A program made the position numbers and the translations under genes. From Nitrospiria bacterium (GTDB lineage Bacteria; Nitrospirota; Nitrospiria; Nitrospirales; UBA8639), in NCBI GenBank assembly GCA_030430725.1, contig JAUIKP010000058.1:1-11308 (forward strand): a stretch of DNA of 11,308 nt, written 5' to 3'. A model generated the notes under the pieces. It did not search any database, was not told where the DNA came from, and worked only from the letters and a program-made list of their open reading frames with translations. The first letter of the stretch is position 1, and every line of letters begins with the position of its first letter. Of the stretch, positions 1 through 6,496 are shown one piece after another.

Positions 1-81
1 ATTTGTTTTGTATATTTCCAAGCCTTGGATTATGTCTTGATGGATGCCCAAGGACTCGACTATTTCTATATGTTCCGATAG
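1..81 (+). CDS. Possible 3' end of an upstream gene (partial)
   Basis: Reading frame 1 is open from the window edge to a TAG at 79-81, giving 26 codons rich in Tyr and Phe. The codons are ordinary for this window, whereas the competing open frame 3 uses several ATA, CTA and AGG codons. A run this short can be open by chance, and no family is recognisable. The call rests only on frame openness, codon look and the fact that a gene is expected somewhere upstream. Confidence 0.25.
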   Translation: MCFVYFQALDYVLMDAQGLDYFYMFR

Positions 82-180
82 TTATGACAAGCTATGAGAT
101 TGGAAGCTAAGGTTAATGATATTTTTGTTAGTTAATTTTGATGGGTTTAACTCAACACGTTTTCACAAGGAGGTAGGTCA
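82..180 (+). promoter_or_regulatory. Leader region of the respiratory operon
   Basis: This AT-rich stretch lies ahead of the oxidase gene and must hold its leader. At 167-173 is a full AAGGAGG ribosome binding site, 7 bases before ATG 181, which fixes that start firmly. GTTAAT occurs twice (112-117 and 131-136), 19 bases apart on the same helix face, and could be an activator site, but this is weak. I could not find a convincing -35/-10 pair. The promoter may lie here, be non-sigma70, or lie upstream of the window. Confidence 0.5.
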
Positions 181-2151
181 ATGGGTCGCCTGTTCAATCA
201 AATGACCCGGGGAAAGAAAAAGTTGTTCGCCGTATCGGCATTGATGGTGATGGGCTGTCTGCTGTTGTTGCCGATTTTCCTGTCAATCACCGCCGTGGCA
301 GGTGGAGGTGGGGCACCGGCTGGTGGACCTCCACCGGAAGTTGTCGCGGCACAAAAGGCCGAAGGTGAGGAGGGCGAGGCGGAAAAAGTGGAAATGGGCC
401 GGGATGTTTATTACAAAACCGAAGGCCCAGCCATTGGGATGCCTGCGCCGGTGACGGAGGACAATGAAACTTTTTACCCTCGGTATAACTTTGAGAGTCG
501 TGTCCTTCTTTGGGTGGCCAACCAGCAGCATCTGTATTATGGAAGTTTTGTGTTGGCGGTACCAATCTTTTGTATGTGCATCGAGTTTGCCGGGATGGTC
601 AGTAAAGACAAGGCAATGGCCAAGAAGTACGATCAATTGGCTTATGATTTTATCAAGATCAGCTTAACGGCTTATTCCTTAACCGCCATTCTTGGTGGAA
701 TTCTGATCTTTACCTTCCTTACGCTCTATCCGGCCTTCTTTGGGTATTTGTCTAGTATTTTCCGGCCGGTCATGCACATCTATGCCTTAACATTCGTGGC
801 GGAAAGTGCAACCCTTTACATTTATTATTACGGTTGGGACAAGATGAGGGAAGGTGTTCTGAAGTGGGTTCATCTCAGCATGTCCGTAATTCTAAATGTA
901 ATTGGAACGGTGTTGATGTTTCTCGCCAATTCGTGGATTGCGTTTATGATGTCTCCTGCCGGAGTGGATGAGCAAGGACGTTATCTTGGAAATATTTGGC
1001 ACGTGCTTCATACGGCACTGTGGAATCCTCTGAACGTTCATAGAATTCTCGGGAACATGGCCTTTGGCGGTGGTGTGGTGGCAGCCTATGCGGCCTATCG
1101 ATTCCTTTCTTCAAAGACGGATGAAGAGCGGGCTCATTATGACTGGATGGGCTACATCGCAATGAGTTTAGGTGTAGCATTTCTCATCCCGTTGCCCTTT
1201 GCAGGATATTGGTTGATGCGTGAGGTGTATGCCTACCGTCAGCAAATGGGAATTACGTTGATGGGTGGATTGTTGGCATGGTTGTTTATTATTCAAGCCA
1301 CCATGATCGGAATCCTGTTTTTGACCACAAATTATTACTTGTGGCAAGCCCTAGGACGGATGACCGGAGGGGAACGATTCCAAAAATATATTAAGTATCT
1401 CGTGTTTATTCTAGTGGTTGGTCTTCTGGTTTTCATTACGCCCCATACGATCGTCATGACTCCAGCGGAATTGAAAGCTATGGGTGGTCAACAGCATCCG
1501 GTTCTAGGGAATTATGGTGTCATGTCGGCAAAAAATGGTGGCATTAACGCCATTATTATGACGACCGTTTTAAGCTTTATTTGGTATCAGCGAGGGAACA
1601 GGGTTCCAACGGTTAGCTGGGCCAAATTTGGCAATATTTTTATGGGATGTTTTTTCCTCATAGGCCAGCTAAACAATATTTGGTTGGCTTGTTATGGATA
1701 TTTCATTCCTGCAAACGTCCGAATCGGGTTGTCGGTGCCCCAGGTTGCCGGAACATTGTCATGCCTGCTGTTAATGACGCCACTGAATCTGGCGATGTTG
1801 AAAAATGGTAGGCAACTGGGACCGATTAGATGGGGTCAAATTCCCCCACGTTCGCAATATGCCATCATCATGTTGGCCACGGCATTCACATGGATGATGG
1901 GGCTGATGGGCTATATACGTTCTTCGGTGAGATTGTTCTGGCACGTTAACGAAGTCATGCGGGATAACTCTCCGTGGGCTTATACCCACACCATTGGTTT
2001 TGCGGCCAACGTTATTTCGTTTAACGTGTTATTTTTCTGGATCAGCATTATGTTTGTCTTTTGGTTGGGCACACTTGGTGCGAAAAAAGTACCGGTTCCA
2101 TCGCCAGCAGGCCAACCAGTTCCGTCTCCTCAGTCTGCGACTGGTCATTGA
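181..2151 (+). CDS. Cytochrome bd-like oxidase, large single-subunit form
   Basis: A 656-residue membrane protein of about 14 helices, related by eye to cytochrome bd subunit I (CydA), which is usually shorter with nine helices. It probably reduces O2 in the cytoplasmic membrane. An N-terminal signal anchor (about 15-38, ending AVA/GG) precedes a periplasmic stretch rich in Gly, Pro and Glu (41-100). H117 sits in the first core helix, like the CydA N-terminal heme ligand. E208 lies in a segment resembling the LEAT region, followed by GWDKM. H287 in NVHRILGN matches the heme b558 His, and M460 may be its partner. The GWxxxExGRQPW quinol-site motif is not recognisable; GYIRSSVRLFWHV stands near its expected place. 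Extra His residues occur at 199, 274, 277, 422, 439, 588 and 603. No cydB is present. Nitrospira genomes are known to carry an unusual bd-like oxidase in place of a standard heme-copper one. That it oxidises cytochrome c is inference. Confidence 0.8.
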   Translation: MGRLFNQMTRGKKKLFAVSALMVMGCLLLLPIFLSITAVAGGGGAPAGGPPPEVVAAQKAEGEEGEAEKVEMGRDVYYKTEGPAIGMPAPVTEDNETFYPRYNFESRVLLWVANQQHLYYGSFVLAVPIFCMCIEFAGMVSKDKAMAKKYDQLAYDFIKISLTAYSLTAILGGILIFTFLTLYPAFFGYLSSIFRPVMHIYALTFVAESATLYIYYYGWDKMREGVLKWVHLSMSVILNVIGTVLMFLANSWIAFMMSPAGVDEQGRYLGNIWHVLHTALWNPLNVHRILGNMAFGGGVVAAYAAYRFLSSKTDEERAHYDWMGYIAMSLGVAFLIPLPFAGYWLMREVYAYRQQMGITLMGGLLAWLFIIQATMIGILFLTTNYYLWQALGRMTGGERFQKYIKYLVFILVVGLLVFITPHTIVMTPAELKAMGGQQHPVLGNYGVMSAKNGGINAIIMTTVLSFIWYQRGNRVPTVSWAKFGNIFMGCFFLIGQLNNIWLACYGYFIPANVRIGLSVPQVAGTLSCLLLMTPLNLAMLKNGRQLGPIRWGQIPPRSQYAIIMLATAFTWMMGLMGYIRSSVRLFWHVNEVMRDNSPWAYTHTIGFAANVISFNVLFFWISIMFVFWLGTLGAKKVPVPSPAGQPVPSPQSATGH

Positions 2152-2178
2152 ACGAAAAATACAATTACAAACAATCGT

Positions 2179-2199
2179 GGGGCTGCAATAGGCAGCCCC
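2179..2199 (+). other. Intercistronic hairpin
   Basis: GGGGCTGC (2179-2186) and GCAGCCCC (2192-2199) form a perfect 8-bp GC-rich stem around a 5-base loop. It lies 27 bases after the oxidase stop codon and 19 bases before the next gene's GTG start. No T-run follows, so it is not a standard terminator. It could stabilise the 3' end of the oxidase message or tune the ratio of the two products. That role is inferred from position. Confidence 0.65.
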
Positions 2200-2205
2200 C
2201 AAGTT

Positions 2206-2210
2206 GGAGG
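2206..2210 (+). promoter_or_regulatory. Ribosome binding site fixing the GTG 2219 start
   Basis: GGAGG lies 8 bases ahead of GTG 2219. An upstream in-frame TTG at 2204 would overlap this motif and has no site of its own, so the longer frame is unlikely to be the true start. Confidence 0.75.
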
Positions 2211-2218
2211 ATTGCACT

Positions 2219-3532
2219 GTGGTTGAGTTATTGGGACGGGCAATAGGGATGGGATGGCCAGTATTGCTGATGCTGGTTGGGTTGCTGCTGTATTTCCAGG
2301 CAACAATTCCTGATCCGGAAAAAAAGAAAAAGGCGAGTTTTCAAACGATAATCGGGATTTTCTGTGCATTTTTGGCCTTTATCGCAATTTCCAATTATAC
2401 GCATAATTGGGAAGGGGAAAGTCGTTTATTACCGGTTTCTCTGGTTATGATCACGATCATGGCCTTTGTGATGGGGCTGTATTTTCCTAATATCAGTGCC
2501 TTGATGAAAATTGGAGGTTTTATGTTTTTCGTAGCTGCCGCGCTGTCCGGCTACGGAAATTGGCTGCCTCAGGTCGAAGGAGGGTTTCCCCCTCCGGTCG
2601 TAAAACTGGATTTCCAAAGCATGTCAGCGCAACAGTTAGGTGATGAAGGGGAGAAAATCATTTTTGGAGGAATTGGCCAAAGTAAAACCCAAGGGGCCAT
2701 TGGCAAAGGTCAATGCCCGTTATGCCATGGATTCCAACAAGGTTTTTTAAGTGAACGTGCACCGAATCTCTATGGGATTCCGGATACCGCCCCTGAGAGA
2801 TTAAAAGAACCCAATTACCATATGAATGATCCCGGGTCACGTACCACTGAACAAAAGGAAGCGTTTGAAGGGTCAGGCACCGCTACAACTGGTCAAGAAT
2901 ATATCGCCGAGTCACATGCATGTCCAAGTTGCTTTGTGGTGACTGGTTTTGGTGTGAAGGGATCGAACGATACTGTAAGTCCTATGCCAAAAATTCACAA
3001 GCCACCGATATCTTTAACTTTGGGGGAATTGGCCGCCGTGGATACCTGGATGTATACGCGGGAAGGAAAAGAGGCTCCATCTTATGATGAAATTGTCGCT
3101 TCGTATGAAAAATTTATTCCCGAAGCTGATCGACCGTCGGCAGGTGGTGAAGAAGAAGCTGGGGCTGGTGGCGGAAATCTTTTAGCCGACGGAAGTGAGC
3201 CTTACGACAAGCTCTTTATGAATGCCGGTTGTCCAGCCTGTCATACGATTCCAGGCATTGAAGGTGCGACGGGGAAAGTCGGCCCTCTCCTCATGGAGGG
3301 AAGCAATGCTCCCATTCGTATTAAGGATCCAGACTATAAGGGTAAAGCCAAATCACCAAAGGAGTATATTACTGAATCGATATTAGATCCAAGTGCATAC
3401 GTCGTAAAGGATTTTCCCGACAATCAGATGCCAAAGGATTTTGGCGTAAGACTGACAGGCGGGGCTCTTAGTAAAATGGTCGATTATTTGGCGCAATTAA
3501 AAGAAGGCCAGCCTTTACCTCCAAAAGAATAA
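2219..3532 (+). CDS. Membrane-anchored diheme cytochrome c
   Basis: A 437-residue protein starting at GTG 2219. Four predicted helices (about 9-27, 40-58, 71-89, 95-112) come first; a KKKK loop after the first suggests the N-terminus and the C-terminal domains both face the periplasm. Two cytochrome c domains follow. One has CPLCH at 166-170 with likely Met ligand M256; the other has CPACH at 338-342 with M404. A Gly/Glu/Ala-rich linker (about 303-325) separates them. The domains look duplicated: RLKEPNYH/RIKDPDYK, EYIAES/EYITES and MPK recur in order. In domain one the expected DPSAYVV segment reads CPSCFVV (235-241), a CxxC without a heme His. It probably relays electrons to or from the bd-like protein encoded just upstream. 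Homology family is clear; electron partners are inferred from the operon. Confidence 0.85.
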   Translation: MVELLGRAIGMGWPVLLMLVGLLLYFQATIPDPEKKKKASFQTIIGIFCAFLAFIAISNYTHNWEGESRLLPVSLVMITIMAFVMGLYFPNISALMKIGGFMFFVAAALSGYGNWLPQVEGGFPPPVVKLDFQSMSAQQLGDEGEKIIFGGIGQSKTQGAIGKGQCPLCHGFQQGFLSERAPNLYGIPDTAPERLKEPNYHMNDPGSRTTEQKEAFEGSGTATTGQEYIAESHACPSCFVVTGFGVKGSNDTVSPMPKIHKPPISLTLGELAAVDTWMYTREGKEAPSYDEIVASYEKFIPEADRPSAGGEEEAGAGGGNLLADGSEPYDKLFMNAGCPACHTIPGIEGATGKVGPLLMEGSNAPIRIKDPDYKGKAKSPKEYITESILDPSAYVVKDFPDNQMPKDFGVRLTGGALSKMVDYLAQLKEGQPLPPKE

Positions 3533-3545
3533 GAAATATTAATTT

Positions 3546-3559
3546 AGGGGATAACCCTT
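3546..3559 (+). other. Weak intercistronic hairpin
   Basis: AGGGG (3546-3550) can pair with CCCTT (3555-3559) across ATAA, including one G-U pair. It lies just before the AAGGAG ribosome binding site (3563-3568) of the next cytochrome gene. The stem is short, so any effect on translation is speculative. Confidence 0.25.
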
Positions 3560-3577
3560 TATAAGGAGTAAGGAAGA

Positions 3578-4546
3578 ATGACGTGGCTTAAACTAGTTGA
3601 AGGCTACATGCCGATGCAGATGATTACAGAGTTGGCTATCTGCATCCTTGTGTTTTCTATTATTAATTATTCCCTCAAAAGAGCCGGTATGGGGTTGCCC
3701 AAGTTTTGGGCGGGAATATTTGTCTGGTGTTTTGTGAATTTGTTCTATCTCAAGTACCGAATCTATCCGCCCATTCCATTTAGTGTGCGGGCCATTTATG
3801 GGACCGTGGCTGCTTGCGGTATCTTTATGTGGGTTTCGGGTTCGCAGCAGGAATGGGAGGAATTTAAACGTCCCATCATCAACGTCCTGGATGCAAAAAC
3901 GGGAATGACGAAATTCATTCGAACAGCCTTATTGGTTTTATTGCCAATCGGGCTTTGGGGTTTTGCCTACAATTCATTTCTTCCCAGCTTTGATGAACCC
4001 ATTGAATTGAGAACCGTGCATCCCGCCCCACCCGCTACAACTAAAGTGCACGGGAAAACCTATGTATTGCAAACTGCCGCGAATCCGTATCGTATTAATC
4101 CAGAGGGAAAATACGATCAGGCATACAGTAACGCTCATATCGTCAGTCAGGATATGGGACGTTTAATGAAGGATGTGAACAATCCGGAGGATAACCCCTG
4201 GGATCCGAATGCCGAAGGGTATATTAAACATGTTCGGGAAGGGGGAGAGATTTTCTTCCAAAATTGCCACTTCTGTCATGGGGATAATTTGAACGGTCGC
4301 GGCCTCTGGGCGTTTGCCTTTAATCCAATTCCTGCCAATTTTACCGATGCAGGAACCATCGCACAGCTCCAGGAGACTTTTGTGTTCTGGCGAGTGGCTA
4401 AGGGAGGAATCGGGCTTCCCGGTGAAGGTTTCCCCTGGGCATCCGTGATGCCACCGTGGGAACAGCATTTAACCGTTGATGAAATTTGGAAAGTCATCAT
4501 GTTTGAATACTGGCATACGGGGTATTACCCGCGGACTTGGGAATAA
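3578..4546 (+). CDS. Membrane-anchored monoheme cytochrome c
   Basis: A 322-residue protein starting at ATG 3578, 9 bases after AAGGAG (3563-3568). Four predicted helices (about 14-33, 42-60, 68-86, 113-131) are followed by a periplasmic linker (about 132-215) and one class-I-like cytochrome c domain. The heme c site is CHFCH at 230-234. M291 in ASVMPPWEQH is the likely sixth ligand, and the HGDNLNGRG and DEIWKV segments are typical of this fold. Positive loops after helix 1 and before helix 4 place the heme domain outside. The plan of four helices plus a C-terminal heme domain repeats that of the preceding gene, without clear sequence identity in the helices. It is probably another electron carrier or subunit of the same complex. 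Its stop codon overlaps the next gene's ribosome binding site, which suggests tight co-translation. Confidence 0.85.
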   Translation: MTWLKLVEGYMPMQMITELAICILVFSIINYSLKRAGMGLPKFWAGIFVWCFVNLFYLKYRIYPPIPFSVRAIYGTVAACGIFMWVSGSQQEWEEFKRPIINVLDAKTGMTKFIRTALLVLLPIGLWGFAYNSFLPSFDEPIELRTVHPAPPATTKVHGKTYVLQTAANPYRINPEGKYDQAYSNAHIVSQDMGRLMKDVNNPEDNPWDPNAEGYIKHVREGGEIFFQNCHFCHGDNLNGRGLWAFAFNPIPANFTDAGTIAQLQETFVFWRVAKGGIGLPGEGFPWASVMPPWEQHLTVDEIWKVIMFEYWHTGYYPRTWE

Positions 4547-4550
4547 GGAG
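4545..4550 (+). promoter_or_regulatory. Ribosome binding site supporting the ATG 4560 start
   Basis: AAGGAG overlaps the TAA stop (4544-4546) of the upstream gene and lies 9 bases before ATG 4560. The frame also extends back to an ATG at 4476, but that would overlap the upstream gene by 71 bases and remove the signal-peptide logic. A second candidate, ATG 4608, has a weaker AGAGG about 6 bases upstream. Confidence 0.65.
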
Positions 4551-4559
4551 AACGCGGAC

Positions 4560-6431
4560 ATGAATGAAATTCAATTCGATACTGGACACTTTGAAAAGAG
4601 GATGGTCATGAACGAAACGACTACACCCGGATATGGTAGACGTGGCCTAGGAGCCTGGCTTCTGAGTTGCGGTCTCCTTATGGCCGGACTAGGCTTTACT
4701 ACCACGTCCCATGCGGAAATGGCGGAAGGATTTGCCGAGGGGAGTCGCCCTGCTCCACCATCAGCCGAACAAGTTGAAGCAGGGAAGCGAGTGTATTTCA
4801 CAAAGTGCGTGTGGTGCCATGGCGTTGAAGGGGCGGGAGATGGGCCGGGAGCGGACCGACTTTGGCCAAGACCACGTAATTTTAATGCGGGGACTTTTAA
4901 AATTCGTCATACGGCCAGCGGTGAATTGCCCCTCATTGACGTAGATTTATTTCAAACGGTAACACATGGATTGCCTGGATCGGCTATGCCCTCCTGGGAA
5001 GGTATATTGACTGAAGGCCAACGAAGGGACGTCCTAGCCTTTGTGACAACCGAATTGGTCAAGGATCGTAGCTGGCAAGATACCGAATTTGAAGAATTCC
5101 ACGTGTTGCAATTGGAAAAAATTGAACCGATTCCTCCCACGGCAGAATCGGTGAAGCGTGGATCTGAGCTTGTGAAGGAAATGAAGTGTATTGAATGTCA
5201 TGGATTGGAGGGTCGCGGAGATGGGAATCCCTTCAACCTCAATGATGACTGGGGATTTTCCATACAACCTGCCGACTGGCATAAGTGTTGGAATTTCAGA
5301 GGTAGCCGACAGGACGCCTATAATGTGAAGAATATTTTCAGAACATTTTCAACCGGGGTAAGCGGAACGCCAATGCCATCGTTTGCCGATAATACCACCA
5401 TTGAAGATCGGTGGCACATTGCAAATTACGTTAATCATCTCTGTGAACGGGATAAGGATGTTGATATTGCCGGTGGTAATGTGACCGATGAAATCGCGGC
5501 TGAACTAATTGCCGCGAAGCCTAGGGGAATTGATCCGTTAACGGATAAGCCAAAAGTCGATTTCGTTGTTCCGTCAAAGTATGTTGAAGGAGACTTGCCC
5601 GCTGATGAACATGATGAACGGTGGGACCTGGTTGAGCGACGAATTGTGGCAATGGGTGGGCAGATCACTCATAAGCCTAGAAACTTCGTTACAAGAATTG
5701 ACGATGTTTGGATTCAGTCCCTTTACAATGACACCCATATTTCGTTTATGTTCAGGTGGGATGATCGTACAAAGAGTGTGCAGGAAGACGAGGTGGACTG
5801 GGAGCCCTACGAAGTAAATCTTGGTGATTATGGAATTGAAGAACAGCCACCTGGAGGATCGATGTTCGCTGACGATCCTGAACATCCTGAATCCATCGCC
5901 GCCAAACAAAACGCCTATCAGGTTTACAATGATGGGCTCGCCTTCCAGTTGCCCATAAAATGGCAGGAATTACCGGCACCCCGAAAACCACGTTATTTCT
6001 GGGGGGACGAGGGATTCCCTGTGGATATTGTCAAATGGACGGCTGATGGCGAATTGAAAGCCTATCAAGGCGCGGGTTGGGATGTCGATTTCGAGGACCG
6101 TGATGATTTTACCGAAGAACTGAAAGTGGTAAAAGCGGAATGGAACCATGGGCGATGGACCGTTATCATGACCAGACCCCTCAAAGGTGACTATGAAGAA
6201 GATGCTTACATTGAATTGGGGAAATATATCCCGATTAATTTCTTCGTTTGGGATGGCCACAATGGGGATGTGGGGCGAAAGATGGCCGTTTCCGCTTTCT
6301 ATTACCTGGTTTTAGAACCACCTATCGAAAAAGAAACATATATTTATCCTACCCTGGCCGCCATTGGTTTGGTCCTTGTGGAAGGGTGGATTTTGACCCG
6401 GCGGGCCAATAGGCGCAAGGGTAAAGTCTAG
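4560..6431 (+). CDS. Diheme cytochrome c fused to NxrC-like heme b domain
   Basis: A 623-residue exported protein. The signal segment is about 28-51 (ending SHA); starting at ATG 4608 instead would remove 16 residues and give a more normal signal peptide. The first cytochrome c domain has CVWCH at 83-87 and M143 in SAMPSWE. The second has CIECH at 210-214 and M272 in GTPMPSF. Residues about 340-585 resemble the ethylbenzene-dehydrogenase-type heme b domain, the gamma subunit of type II DMSO-reductase-family enzymes, which includes the proposed NxrC of nitrite oxidoreductase. K574 in the GHNGDVGRKMAVSAF segment is the likely heme Lys ligand; M397 is a possible Met ligand. A C-terminal helix (about 594-612) with an Arg/Lys tail anchors it. 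No catalytic alpha or beta subunit is in the window. A role linking nitrite oxidation to the oxidase is inference. Confidence 0.82.
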   Translation: MNEIQFDTGHFEKRMVMNETTTPGYGRRGLGAWLLSCGLLMAGLGFTTTSHAEMAEGFAEGSRPAPPSAEQVEAGKRVYFTKCVWCHGVEGAGDGPGADRLWPRPRNFNAGTFKIRHTASGELPLIDVDLFQTVTHGLPGSAMPSWEGILTEGQRRDVLAFVTTELVKDRSWQDTEFEEFHVLQLEKIEPIPPTAESVKRGSELVKEMKCIECHGLEGRGDGNPFNLNDDWGFSIQPADWHKCWNFRGSRQDAYNVKNIFRTFSTGVSGTPMPSFADNTTIEDRWHIANYVNHLCERDKDVDIAGGNVTDEIAAELIAAKPRGIDPLTDKPKVDFVVPSKYVEGDLPADEHDERWDLVERRIVAMGGQITHKPRNFVTRIDDVWIQSLYNDTHISFMFRWDDRTKSVQEDEVDWEPYEVNLGDYGIEEQPPGGSMFADDPEHPESIAAKQNAYQVYNDGLAFQLPIKWQELPAPRKPRYFWGDEGFPVDIVKWTADGELKAYQGAGWDVDFEDRDDFTEELKVVKAEWNHGRWTVIMTRPLKGDYEEDAYIELGKYIPINFFVWDGHNGDVGRKMAVSAFYYLVLEPPIEKETYIYPTLAAIGLVLVEGWILTRRANRRKGKV

Positions 6432-6435
6432 TTAA

Positions 6436-6447
6436 AGTTGTACAACT
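6436..6447. repeat. 12-bp perfect palindrome
   Basis: AGTTGTACAACT reads the same on both strands. It lies 5 bases after the last cytochrome gene and 21 bases before the terminator stem. It could be a dimeric regulator site for mobA or just part of the 3' end structure. Nothing in the sequence decides between these. Confidence 0.45.
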
Positions 6448-6460
6448 CGGAATTTTCCGA
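6447..6460. repeat. Short inverted repeat before the terminator
   Basis: TCGGA (6447-6451) and TCCGA (6456-6460) can pair around ATTT and are followed by five A residues. It directly abuts the palindrome at 6436-6447. On its own it is a weak hairpin. Confidence 0.4.
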
Positions 6461-6467
6461 AAAAATG

Positions 6468-6496
6468 AAGGGGGTGGGCAACCACCCCCTTTTTTT
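6468..6496 (+). terminator. Rho-independent terminator of the cytochrome operon
   Basis: GGGGGTGG (6470-6477) pairs perfectly with CCACCCCC (6482-6489) around a GCAA loop, a GNRA-type tetraloop. AA/TT pairs can extend the stem to 10 bp. Seven T residues (6490-6496) follow. It ends the block begun at 181. The next gene's ATG starts at the base after the T-run. Confidence 0.92.

Noticed and set aside
18..28. CCAAG/CTTGG inverted repeat near the left edge
   Set aside because: A 5-bp stem with a 1-base loop cannot form a stable hairpin and is expected by chance.
283..636. 117-codon minus-strand frame within the oxidase gene
   Set aside because: It is antisense to a clear membrane protein gene and shows no domain.
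2204..2218. TTG 2204 as start of the diheme cytochrome
   Set aside because: It lies on the GGAGG ribosome binding site that serves GTG 2219.
2921..2932. Third heme c site at CPSC
   Set aside because: The residue after the second Cys is Phe, not His, and the segment aligns with a non-heme part of the second domain.
4476..4559. Longer start of the diheme/heme b cytochrome at ATG 4476
   Set aside because: It would overlap the previous cytochrome gene by 71 bases and place 28 extra residues ahead of the signal peptide, whereas ATG 4560 has a proper AAGGAG.
6438..6466. Promoter for mobA with TTGTAC and AAAAAT
   Set aside because: Both hexamers match the consensus poorly, and transcription would start inside the terminator stem.
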